A stretch of DNA of 64,000 nt from the NCBI RefSeq assembly GCF_035189165.1, contig NZ_CP045246.1:124001-188000 (forward strand), read 5' to 3'. The DNA comes from Arthrobacter sp. JZ12 (GTDB taxonomy: Bacteria; Actinomycetota; Actinomycetes; Actinomycetales; Micrococcaceae). The notes beneath the pieces were generated by a model that did not search any database, had not been told where the DNA came from, and saw nothing but the letters and a program-made list of their open reading frames with translations. Shown one piece after another: positions 53,671-61,967 of the stretch; position 1 is the first letter of the stretch; the number at the start of each line of letters is the position of its first letter. Position numbers and translations under genes: made by a program.

Positions 53671-55868
53671 TCAGCGGGTCTCGAAGAGGACAATCTCCGC
53701 GGTGCCGGTGAGCGGTGCGGAGGACGCGTCGCCGGCATCCGTGTAGCTTGCGCTGAACACGGCGGACAGATCGTCGACAGCAGGATCATGACCTTCCGGA
53801 ACCGTGGTGGTCAGGGTTCCGGTGCAACCCGATGTGGTGGTCTGCGGGTGACCATGGGTGTGGTGCCCAAGGATGTAGGTCACCTCGACCAAGGAGCAGT
53901 CCACCGGCTGGTCATCGGTGACACGCACTTCATAGGTCACGGTGTCACCGAACTTGAAGTCCTGCCCTGCCACGGGGCTGATGAACTCGATCACCGGCGC
54001 CTGGTTGCCGACCTCAATGGCTACCTCTGCCGAGGAGGAGCGACCGCGGTGCTTGCCCCCAAGGTCCGTCACCTGCAGGGTTGCCGTGTAGGTTCCGGTC
54101 TCCTCATAGGTGAAGGAGGGGTTCGGCTCCTCCGAGTCCACAACTCCATCCGAGTTGAAGTCCCACTTGTAGCGGAGCTTGTCGCCGTCGGCGTCGTTGG
54201 TTCCCTCACTCGAGAACTGGACCGTCAGGGGTGCGGAACCCGCGACGGGGGATCCGGAGGCGACGGCTACGGGACTGTGGTTGCCATTGGGCCCGATGTA
54301 GTCGATGCGGGACAGCTGGGCATCGGGGTTCTCGCCGAAGTAGCCGTCTCCGTACTCCAGGACGTAGAGCGCTCCGTTGGGACCGAATTCCATGTCGATC
54401 GGGTTGTCGACGACGAGGGAGTCCACAACGTTCTCGATCGAGGCCAGCTCGCCGTTCTCCATGGTCATGCCCTTGATGTAATCGCGGGTCCATTCGTAGA
54501 AGAAGGACTTGCCGTCGTAGTAGGAAGGCCAGGCAACCGGGGCGCGGCCCTTTGTTGCCTTCTCATCAAACTGGTAGGCCGGGCCGGCCATGGGGCCGAT
54601 GCCACCGGTCTCAAGCTCCGGGAACTCCGGGGAAAGACCGTAGCTGTACCAGACTTCCGGCTGGGCTACGGGAGGAAGCTCGCGAAGACCCGTGTTGTTC
54701 GGCGATTCGTTGACGGGAGCTGCGCAGTCGAAGGCTTCGCCGGAAGTGCCCGTGGCGAAGTCGTAATCGACATACGGCAGTTCTGCGGTGGCGCAGTAGG
54801 GCCAGCCGTAGTTGGAAGGTTCGGTGACAACAGCCCACTTACCGGTGCCTGCAGGACCGCGAAGGGGGTTCGCAGTGCGGGCGTCAGGGGAGTAGTCGCC
54901 GATGTAGAGTTCACCGCTGCTCTGGTTGAGTTCGATACGGAACGGATTACGCAGTCCCATCACGTAGATTTCCGGTCGGGTCTGGGGCGTTCCCGGGGCG
55001 AAGAGGTTTCCTTCGGGAATGGTGTAGCCGCCGCCGTCCTGGGGGTGATACGAAGAACCTTGCCGCGGAGGTCATTGGTGTTGGCGGAAGTGCGCTGCGC
55101 GTCGAGCGCAGGATTGCTCGTCGGACGCTCATCGATGGGCGTGAAACCGCCGGACTGGAACGGGTTGGTGTCATCGCCTGTCGAGAGGTACAGGTTACCC
55201 TCTGCGTCGAAGACGATGTCGCCGCCGACATGGCAGCAGATTCCACGGTCCCCGGGTACCTCGATGATCTCCTGCTCGGAGGCGAGGTCGATGGTGGATC
55301 CATCGAACTGGAAGCGCGACAACTTCAGGGTGCCGTGGAACTTCTCGAAATCTGCGGCTGTGCCTGTGAAGGGTGCATCGCCCTCATTGACCGTGGGGGT
55401 TGCCGGATCGTCCACGGGAGTATCCTGCGGTGGCGAGTAGTAGAGGTAGACCCAGTTGTTGCCCTTGGTGCCGAACTTCGGATCGAGGGCGATGCTCTGC
55501 AGGCCCTCCTCATCGTGCTGGTAGACGTCGAGGGTTGCCGCCAGCGTGTTGAGACCGGTCTTCGCTTCATGGAGCCAGACCTCGCCACCCCGGGTGGTGT
55601 GCAGGACATTGTTGTTCGGCAGAACGGCCAGGTCCACGGGTTCTCCCGGGCCATCATTCAGCGTGACCTTCTGGAAGTTGGCATCCGGGGGAGCAACCTG
55701 CGGGGCTGCGCCGGACTGCGCCTGGACTGGCGCTACGGCGAAGGACGTTGCCATCAGGGCAGCCAGAGCAAGGCCCGCGCCCGTGCGTGCCCTGAACTTG
55801 GCCTTGGAATTGGCGGCATCGCCCCGATGCCCGGAAGCTTTCGCTTTCGCTTGTCGATTGACTGTCAT
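53671..55868 (-). pseudogene. secreted PQQ-type sugar dehydrogenase with PKD domain, frameshifted
   Basis: Two overlapping minus-strand frames (55868-54960 and 54963-53671) together make one glucose/sorbosone dehydrogenase-like protein of about 732 residues. The N-terminal frame has a signal sequence ending APVQAQ, then a beta-propeller: VDLAVLPNNNVLHTTRGGEVWL, ICCHVGGDIVFDAEGNLYLSTGDDTN. It breaks in a 5-G run (55041-55045): adding one base restores RITPQDGGGYTIPEGNLFAPG and then MGLRNPFRIELNQ, IGDYSPDA and a PKD domain (VQFSSEGTNDADGDKLRYKWDFNSDG), then an Ig-like end. A real mutation or a base-call error both fit. It is downstream of the Ebo-like operon. Confidence 0.85.
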
Positions 55869-56104
55869 CGTTCACTTTCTTCTCGCCTTTGAGGACCCGG
55901 ACCAGCCGGAGTCAGGTCACCTTTGACGCTAGTGGAGAAGCTGCGTGTTGCCTAGTAGTTTCATCAAACAAACTTGAGATTTTCTTGAGTGCACCTTGAG
56001 GATAAGGTCGGGAAAGGGCGCGCTGAAGCCAAAAAGGCACTTGTACAAATTGTTGTTTGAAACCTCGAACTCGTTTCTCCGCTGCTGTCGCAGGCCTCTG
56101 CCCG
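55869..56104 (-). promoter_or_regulatory. 236-base gap upstream of the sugar dehydrogenase, candidate operators
   Basis: No gene is seen. The gap holds two related dyads, GTTTCATCAAAC (55958-55969) and GTTTGAAAC (56055-56063), and a TTGTACAA palindrome (56041-56048). They could bind the nearby ROK regulator, but this is only a symmetry and position argument. The gene to the left starts at 55868 with GAGAAG just upstream. Confidence 0.3.
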
Positions 56105-57505
56105 TCAGCTCCGTATCGATTGCATCTCCAGCACGAGGTCCTTGACCCTGGCTGCGGGAACCTGGCGGTCTGATCCCACCAGGGGTTCGAATGAGGCAGG
56201 GATCCTGGAGGACGAACTGAGGATCAGCGGCGTGCCTTCCGCCGAATCCGGCAGCCGGCCGTGGGTTCCCCGCACATGCGAAGGATCCAGGGGCACTGTG
56301 CTCATGGCGTAGCGCATACCCAGCTTCTTCTTCACGAGATTCAGCCCGGCCTTGGCTTTGGCAAGGCGGTCGGCGGGATTGAAGAACAGCTCGGCGGGGT
56401 CGTAGCCGGGCTTTCGATGGATATCGACGCCGCGGGCGTACTCAGGTGCGCGCTCGTCGTCGAGCCAGAAGTAGTACGTGAACCAGGCTCCCGGCTCGGC
56501 AACCACCACCAGTTCCCCGGACCTCTCGTGGTCGAGCCCGTACCTTCCCTGGGCTTCGCGCGACAGCACCTCGTCGACACCGTCGAGGCCGCGCAGTAAG
56601 GCCGCCACCCGCTCAACGTCGGCGGGATCGGAAACGTAGACATGCGCAACCTGGTGGTCGGCAACGGCGAAAGCGCGCGAGGTCCATGGATCGAGCTGTT
56701 CGCGTCCGTCCTGCACATACACCTCAAGCAGCCCCTCGCGGCGCAACACCCGGTTGATGTCCACGGGCCTGTCGGCCGGTTCGATGCCGTACTCAGACAC
56801 GGCGAGAACGTCATAGCCCGAGGATTGCGCTTCGTCCAGAAGCGGTGCCAGGGCAGCGTCGAGTTCCCTTGCAGCCGAGTGGGCCTGCGGGGAGTCCGGG
56901 CCGAACCGCTGGAGGTCGTAGTCGAGGTGAGGCAGATAAGCCATCAGCAGGTGCGGACGCCGTGTGCGCATCACATGTCTTGTCGAGTCGACGATCCAGG
57001 CCGTGGACCGGATGGCAGCGGTCGGACCCCAGTACTGGAACAGGGGGAACTCGCCGTATGAGGAAGTGAGCTCGTCGTGCAGGTCGGCCGGGCGCACATA
57101 GGCGTCCGGTGATTTGCGGCCGTCAGCGTGATAGATCGGGCGAGGTGTCACAGTGACGTCTGTGGACATGCCCATGGCATACCACCAGCAGATGTTGGCT
57201 GCCTGATAACCCGGATCCCGGTGGCGGGCGGTTTCCCAGATGTTCTCGCCGTCGACGAGGCGGTTGTGTTGCCGCCACAGAAAGACATCCCCGAGTTCCC
57301 GGAAATACCAGCCGTTCCCCACGATGCCGTGCTCGGCCGGTGACAGGCCCGTCAGCATAGTGGACTGCACTGTGCAGGTCACGGCGGGCAACACGGTCGC
57401 CAGCTGCGAAGACCAGCCTTGTTCGCCGAGCCGTGACAATCGCGGCATCGAAGCCAGGGCCTTCGGAGTCAGGCCGACAACGTTCAGGAGCAGTACGGGT
57501 TTCAT
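56105..57505 (-). CDS. eboF: EboF-like nucleotide pyrophosphatase/phosphodiesterase
   Basis: A 466-residue alkaline-phosphatase superfamily protein of the family found in Ebo operons. Visible: VLLLNVVGLTPKAL at the start, LPAVTCTVQSTMLTGLSPAEHGIVGNGW (Thr nucleophile region), YLPHLDYDLQRFGPDS, SEYGIEPADRPV, AFAVADHQVAHVYV and VDIHRKPGYDPAELF. These Asp/His residues bind two metals. No signal peptide, so cytoplasmic. ATG 57505 has AAGGAAG upstream; a TTG at 57550 would add 15 residues. It ends the Ebo-like operon. Substrate is unknown. Confidence 0.88.
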   Translation of the reverse strand: MKPVLLLNVVGLTPKALASMPRLSRLGEQGWSSQLATVLPAVTCTVQSTMLTGLSPAEHGIVGNGWYFRELGDVFLWRQHNRLVDGENIWETARHRDPGYQAANICWWYAMGMSTDVTVTPRPIYHADGRKSPDAYVRPADLHDELTSSYGEFPLFQYWGPTAAIRSTAWIVDSTRHVMRTRRPHLLMAYLPHLDYDLQRFGPDSPQAHSAARELDAALAPLLDEAQSSGYDVLAVSEYGIEPADRPVDINRVLRREGLLEVYVQDGREQLDPWTSRAFAVADHQVAHVYVSDPADVERVAALLRGLDGVDEVLSREAQGRYGLDHERSGELVVVAEPGAWFTYYFWLDDERAPEYARGVDIHRKPGYDPAELFFNPADRLAKAKAGLNLVKKKLGMRYAMSTVPLDPSHVRGTHGRLPDSAEGTPLILSSSSRIPASFEPLVGSDRQVPAARVKDLVLEMQSIRS

Positions 57506-57516
57506 GGATTTCTTCC

Positions 57517-57558
57517 TTGCCGGATCGAACTTGCCGATTGCCGGATCCAACCTGCCGG
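57517..57558. repeat. two tandem 21-bp direct repeats between eboE and eboF
   Basis: Unit 1 (57517-57537) and unit 2 (57538-57558) match at 18 of 21 bases, both beginning TTGCCGGATC. They occupy most of the 66-base gap. On the minus strand they would code a 7-residue repeat (DPAIGKF/DPARKKS) if the EboF frame started at the upstream TTG. Otherwise they are leader sequence. Confidence 0.7.
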
Positions 57559-57571
57559 ATCAGGCAGTCGG

Positions 57572-58690
57572 CTAATTGGAGGTTGCGAGCAGGTTGGAGC
57601 CCGCCCAGTCGATTTCGGCGGCGATTCCTTCGATGATGCCGACCGTTGAATCCGGCAGGACGCTCCAGGTGTAGGTTTCGACGTCGAGGTGCACTTCCGC
57701 ACCGTAGGAAGCCCTTCGGACCGCTGCCACTGTCCGGCGCAGCACCTCATCCGTGCTCTCGAGTGGTGCAGCCGGTTCATGATGCAGGGGAATATGGAAG
57801 TGCACGCGCCAGGGATTTTGCGCAGGCAGGCTATCGAGGGCCTCGGCGAGATCGTCGGCCGCAAGCACGCCGCCCTCCGTGACCTCCCTCACCTGGTGGA
57901 GATACCTGGGCTCGGCGAAGCCCTCCAAAGCTGTCCGGGCCGCAGGAGCAGAGGGGTCGGGCACGTGAAGCGCCATCGACGCCTGCACTTTGACGACGCG
58001 GATTCCAGCGGCAGCTATTCCGCGGATAGCTTCCTCCGGATCAGCGAAGGAGACTGCGAGGTGGCAGGCGTCCACGCATACGCCCACATATTGCGGGTCG
58101 ATCCCCCGGTCGAGGCGGGCGCCGAGCCAACTGACGACGTCGGACACGGTATCCAGCACGCATCCGGGTTCGGGTTCAACGGCAATCCGCACGGTCCTGC
58201 CCGTGCGTTCCCGAAGCTCAGCGAGCGCCCGGCTGAGCCGGCCGAAGGCGGCTGTGGCGGCGTCGTCGTCGTCCTGCGTCCAGGGCTCGCGCCAGGCGAG
58301 CGGCACGGTGGAAATCGACCCCGCTGTGCCTTCAGGCAGCAATGCTGCGAGAACCTCGGCGCAGTCCAGCGTGTATTCCAGGCGTTCCCCTTCGGCCCAG
58401 GTGGGTTTGTACACCTCCAGCTTTACGACGTCATTGTGGAAACCGCCGTACGGGAAGGCGTTGATGGTGTGGAGTTGCAGTCCCTCTGAAGTGAGTACGT
58501 TCCGGAGCGCCTCCCGGTCTTGCGGATTCGCCGCCAGCTGCCGGGCAAGCGTTGCCGGGAGCCAGAGCCCTACCCCCAGCACAGGAAGACCTGTCTTGCG
58601 GCGGATCGGACCCGCATAGTCCCGCAATTGGCGGATGACGCCGTCGAGATCCTCAGCCGGATGGACATTGGTGCAATAGGAGAGCAGCAT
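57572..58690 (-). CDS. eboE: EboE-like sugar phosphate isomerase/epimerase
   Basis: A 372-residue xylose isomerase-like TIM barrel of the EboE family. Features: MLLSYCTNVHPAEDLDGVI, INAFPYGGFHNDVVKLEVYKPTW, LLPEGTAGSISTVPLAW, AVEPEPGCVLDT (metal Glu), GVCVDACHLAVSF (metal Asp/His) and HLDVETYTWSVLP. The ATG overlaps the TatD-like stop by one base (TGATG). It is between the EboB-like and EboF-like genes. EboE proteins are linked to metabolite traffic in other Ebo operons but the reaction is not known. Confidence 0.88.
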   Translation of the reverse strand: MLLSYCTNVHPAEDLDGVIRQLRDYAGPIRRKTGLPVLGVGLWLPATLARQLAANPQDREALRNVLTSEGLQLHTINAFPYGGFHNDVVKLEVYKPTWAEGERLEYTLDCAEVLAALLPEGTAGSISTVPLAWREPWTQDDDDAATAAFGRLSRALAELRERTGRTVRIAVEPEPGCVLDTVSDVVSWLGARLDRGIDPQYVGVCVDACHLAVSFADPEEAIRGIAAAGIRVVKVQASMALHVPDPSAPAARTALEGFAEPRYLHQVREVTEGGVLAADDLAEALDSLPAQNPWRVHFHIPLHHEPAAPLESTDEVLRRTVAAVRRASYGAEVHLDVETYTWSVLPDSTVGIIEGIAAEIDWAGSNLLATSN

Positions 58691-59568
58691 CAGGCGCGGG
58701 CTCCGCGCAGGACCGAATTGCCCTCGAAGCCGACCCCGGCGGCGGGAAGCTCGTCTGCCACGAAGCCGGGTATGGGATCGAGGATGAGCTGGCCGCTCTG
58801 TCCGTAGAACTCGACGGGGTTGCGCCACAGGACCTGGTCCACGTCGTCGGGCGTGAAGCCCGCTGCAAGCATGGCGTTCGCGGTGCTGAGCGTCTTCAGC
58901 GGATCTGAGCGGCCCCAGTCGGCGGCGGAATTTACCAGCATCTTCTCGGTGCCGTAGCGCTGCAGGATGGCGACCATGCGATGCTCGTCCATCTTGGTGT
59001 CCGGGTAGATCGAGAACCCCATCCAGGCTCCGGCGTTCTTGACGATCTCCACGTTGGTTTCGTTGAGGTGGTCCACGACCACCCGTTCCGGCCCGATTCC
59101 CGATTCGCGGACGACGTCGAGCGTCCGGTGGGTGCCCGACAGCTTCTCGCGGTGCGGGGTATGGACGAGCACCGGCAGTGAATACTCGATGGCAAGCTCG
59201 AGCTGGCGGCTGAAAGCCTGGTCCTCGGCGGGGGTCATTGAGTCATAACCGATCTCCCCGACGGCAACCACGCCTTCCTTGACGAGGTAGCGCGGCAGTT
59301 CGTCGAGGACGGGCACGCAGCGCGGGTCGTTGGCTTCCTTGGGGTTCAACGCAATCGTGGCGTGGTGCCGGATGCCGAACTGAGCTGCACGGAACCGCTC
59401 CCATCCCAGCAAGGAATCGAAGTAGTCGATGAACGATCCGACGTTGGTGCGGGGCTGCCCGAGCCAGAATGCCGGCTCCACCAGCGCGCGGACTCCGCTC
59501 GCGTAGAGGGCTTCGTAGTCGTTGGTGGTGCGGCTGGTCATGTGGATGTGCGGATCAAAGATGCGCAT
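58690..59568 (-). CDS. eboB: TatD-family metal-dependent hydrolase (EboB-like)
   Basis: A 292-residue amidohydrolase-fold protein. The metal-binding residues are seen in FDPHIHMTSRTTNDY (HxH), VGEIGYD (Glu), VLVHTPHREKLSGT (His) and NSAADWGRSDPL (Asp). This pattern matches the TatD-like hydrolase found in Ebo operons rather than the DNase TatD. Start ATG 59568 is 24 bases after the EboA fusion stop, and its stop overlaps eboE by one base. Substrate unknown. Confidence 0.88.
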   Translation of the reverse strand: MRIFDPHIHMTSRTTNDYEALYASGVRALVEPAFWLGQPRTNVGSFIDYFDSLLGWERFRAAQFGIRHHATIALNPKEANDPRCVPVLDELPRYLVKEGVVAVGEIGYDSMTPAEDQAFSRQLELAIEYSLPVLVHTPHREKLSGTHRTLDVVRESGIGPERVVVDHLNETNVEIVKNAGAWMGFSIYPDTKMDEHRMVAILQRYGTEKMLVNSAADWGRSDPLKTLSTANAMLAAGFTPDDVDQVLWRNPVEFYGQSGQLILDPIPGFVADELPAAGVGFEGNSVLRGARA

Positions 59569-59592
59569 GGGTGCTGCTTCCTCCGGTTGCTG

Positions 59593-61089
59593 TCAGTTCT
59601 GCTTCAGTTCGCCTGCGGGAAGCTGCAGAAGCAGTTCCGCATCATCTGGGACGGGACGGCCGGCGGCCCGCCGTTCCGCGGCGAATGCCTCAGCCATCCG
59701 CGCCAGCTCGTCATCGGCCCTCGTGCGAAGGTCCGCGACGGCCTGCAGGCTGATGCCCGTGAAGATGAGTTTGAGGACGGCGTGGCGCCAGCTGTGCTGG
59801 TCCAGGTATTGGGCGGCGAACGGCCCTACGGCCGAGGCGACCAGTGCGCTCTCGTTGGTTCGCAGCGCATCCGTTGTCAGTGCCAGTCCAGCACTGACGA
59901 CGACGTCGGGAAGCGCCGGATGGCTGTCGGCCAGCACTCCGAGCCCCCTCAGTACGCCCCGCCGTTCCCCGGAGTCGCCGCGGTTGTAGAGGTCGGTGAG
60001 GGTTGCCGCGAGCTCGTCGGGACGGAAATGTCCACCCAGCCGGCCGATCAGGCGGGCGCGAGCGACGTCGTCCGTGGTGCCGCACAGGACCCCGGTAGGG
60101 TCGGTAGCCGGGAAGGCCGGCGTCCGACCGACGCTGCGGCCGGCCGTGGCGAAGATCCTGGGCAGGAGCATCGCGTCGGAGGTAATAGCCGCGGCGCTTT
60201 CCTGCACCCAGCGTGCGGTGTTCCTTGAGCCGGAAGAGGCGTCCCAGGCATCTCGGAGTGCCGCCATGCTGCGCGCCGCGAGGCCCGGCGCATCATGCGA
60301 ATGCCGGGGAAGCTCAACCGCAGCGATCCCCTGGAAGTCCAGTTCGTCGAGGGTGGCAAGCGCCTCGGCAACATCGACGGCGCCCTGACCGAAGGGTAGG
60401 TGCTCGTGCGCTTCGGGGCGCATATCGTCCAGCTGGACGTTGGCGAGCAGCGCGCCGGCCCGAAGCAGTGCTCCCCGCACGCCGTCGGGCTCAACGACCA
60501 CGCAGTGCCCGATGTCAACGGTGATTCGCAGGTGTTCCGGGTCGCCTAATTCAGTCCTTAGCCGCAGGGCATCCGCAACGGTCTCAACCAGCATCCCGGG
60601 CTCAGGTTCGATCGACAGGAGCACGTTTCGGGACCGCGCGTGGTTAATAAGGTCACCGACGCGCGATGTCAGCCGCTGCCAGCCTGTCTGGGGGTCCGTA
60701 TCCGCGGGCAGGACGCCGGAAAAGAAGGAAACGCACTCCGACTCCAGGGCAGCGGCAACGTCCACGGCACGACGCAGGAAGTCGACACGGCTGTCGGCAA
60801 CCTCATCGACGAGTGCAGGCCGGTGCTTCTGCCGCGGATCCAGCAGGAAACGGGTACCCGTTTCGATGACGCTGCGCATTCCGCGTTCGGACAGGAGCCG
60901 CCGAAGCTCCTGCACCTGCTGTCCGCAGTCCTCCGCGAACGGGTCCAGGTGGGGGAAGCCGAGGGTGAGGGCGACAGCCGTGTACCCCTGTTCCGACAGG
61001 AGGTCGAGCGCTACCGGGAGCGGATGGTCCGCAAAGCCGTTTGTTCCGTAGCCAAGGCTGAAGCGCATGCCTTCTGCTGGCGTGGTCAT
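59593..61089 (-). CDS. TIM-barrel isomerase fused to an EboA domain
   Basis: A 498-residue two-domain protein. Residues about 8-280 form a xylose isomerase-like barrel with probable metal residues Glu161 (SIEPEPG), Asp192/His195 (VDIGHC) and Glu259 (AVELPRH). Residues about 285-498 are an EboA domain: RWVQESAAAITSDA, LIGRLGGHFRPDELAATLTDLYNRGDSGERRGVLRGL (split), and VGPFAAQYLDQHSWRHAVLKLIFTG. EboA domains have no known activity. ATG 61089 overlaps the UbiA stop (ATGA). In other Ebo operons I know, EboA is a separate protein, so the fusion suggests a physical link to a sugar or cyclitol isomerase. Confidence 0.85.
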   Translation of the reverse strand: MTTPAEGMRFSLGYGTNGFADHPLPVALDLLSEQGYTAVALTLGFPHLDPFAEDCGQQVQELRRLLSERGMRSVIETGTRFLLDPRQKHRPALVDEVADSRVDFLRRAVDVAAALESECVSFFSGVLPADTDPQTGWQRLTSRVGDLINHARSRNVLLSIEPEPGMLVETVADALRLRTELGDPEHLRITVDIGHCVVVEPDGVRGALLRAGALLANVQLDDMRPEAHEHLPFGQGAVDVAEALATLDELDFQGIAAVELPRHSHDAPGLAARSMAALRDAWDASSGSRNTARWVQESAAAITSDAMLLPRIFATAGRSVGRTPAFPATDPTGVLCGTTDDVARARLIGRLGGHFRPDELAATLTDLYNRGDSGERRGVLRGLGVLADSHPALPDVVVSAGLALTTDALRTNESALVASAVGPFAAQYLDQHSWRHAVLKLIFTGISLQAVADLRTRADDELARMAEAFAAERRAAGRPVPDDAELLLQLPAGELKQN

Positions 61090-61967
61090 GATTCGCTGAT
61101 CCTCCTGCTCCTGGGGCGGGAACGCAGTACCTTGCCCGTCAGGTCCACCAAGGCGAGTGCTGCGGCAGCCGAAGCGTTTCCGGACCGCAGGCTGAGGGCG
61201 GCCTGCAGCGGAATCATCGCGCGAATGCCGGCCTTGGTGGCTTCGAGCGCGTTGATGGCCTCCGGATTCCGGGCGGCCCGCACCTGCGCGGGAGCGCACC
61301 TCGCCGCGTACAGGGCGGACGCGGCGACGACGGCGGCAACCTGCCGCCGTGTGCCGGCGGAACCGGCTGCGACCGCCCCGGCGAGAAGTCCGGTGCCGGC
61401 AGCGACGCCGGACGCCGTCGTCGTAGTTGTGCCGTCGACCTCCCCGCGGGAGAGTAGCGTGACGGCAACGGTATGGCCGCCCATGATGCCGGCCGCCGAC
61501 AGGGCCGGCCGCAGATGACCACGTCCAGCGCCCATCAGGACGTCCAGCGCGCGGCAGGCACCCATGGTGAGGGCGCCGGGAACCGCGTACTTCTTTGCCG
61601 CGAGGTCGTAGGTCCAGATCGTGGCGGCAAGCGGAAGCCCGATGGCGAGCGCCCGCCGCCCGCCACCGACTGCGCTCAGGGCAAGGCCGACGACGGTCAG
61701 ACCCGTCGCTGTTGCCAGCGCGTCGCGGGCGCTGATGCGCCCGGAAGGAATCGGGCGCCGCGGACGCTCCCGTGCGTCGGTCTCCCGGTCTGCGTAGTCA
61801 TTGAGTGCCATGCCGCCCGCGTAGAGGCAGGCGCTCGCAAGGGGCAGGGCAAGGCGCCGTCCACCCATCCGGTGTCCTGCGGCCGAGCCGCCAGCGAGTG
61901 TGTCGCCCAGGACTGTGAGCACCGCCGGTGCCCGTACCAGTTCGAGATAATCGCCGAGGATGCTCAC
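61086..61967 (-). CDS. eboC: UbiA-family prenyltransferase (EboC-like, SCO3242 family)
   Basis: A 293-residue membrane prenyltransferase (GTG 61967). YLELVRAPAVLTVLGDTLAG leads to the first Asp-rich motif MALNDYADRETDARERPRRPIPSG (ND-x2-D-x3-D), and a second helix region follows after WTYDLAAKKYAVPGAL. Seven to nine helices are seen. It transfers an isoprenoid diphosphate to an acceptor. It resembles the Streptomyces SCO3242 family as I remember it. The GTG overlaps the inositol-phosphate synthase stop (GTGA), so acceptor-making and prenyl-transfer genes are coupled. Confidence 0.87.
   Translation of the reverse strand: MSILGDYLELVRAPAVLTVLGDTLAGGSAAGHRMGGRRLALPLASACLYAGGMALNDYADRETDARERPRRPIPSGRISARDALATATGLTVVGLALSAVGGGRRALAIGLPLAATIWTYDLAAKKYAVPGALTMGACRALDVLMGAGRGHLRPALSAAGIMGGHTVAVTLLSRGEVDGTTTTTASGVAAGTGLLAGAVAAGSAGTRRQVAAVVAASALYAARCAPAQVRAARNPEAINALEATKAGIRAMIPLQAALSLRSGNASAAAALALVDLTGKVLRSRPRSRRISES

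Noticed and set aside
53665-55440. Plus-strand open frame of 591 codons opposite the sugar dehydrogenase
   Set aside because: Composition is an antisense shadow of the dehydrogenase; no start signal or recognisable domain.
56105-57505. Asn in place of the first metal-binding Asp (LNVVGLT) of the EboF-like protein suggesting loss of activity
   Set aside because: As I recall, this NVVGLT form is normal for this phosphodiesterase branch, and the other metal and nucleophile residues are present.
59362-60228. Plus-strand open frame opposite the EboA fusion and TatD-like genes
   Set aside because: Shadow of two real genes on the minus strand, no motif.
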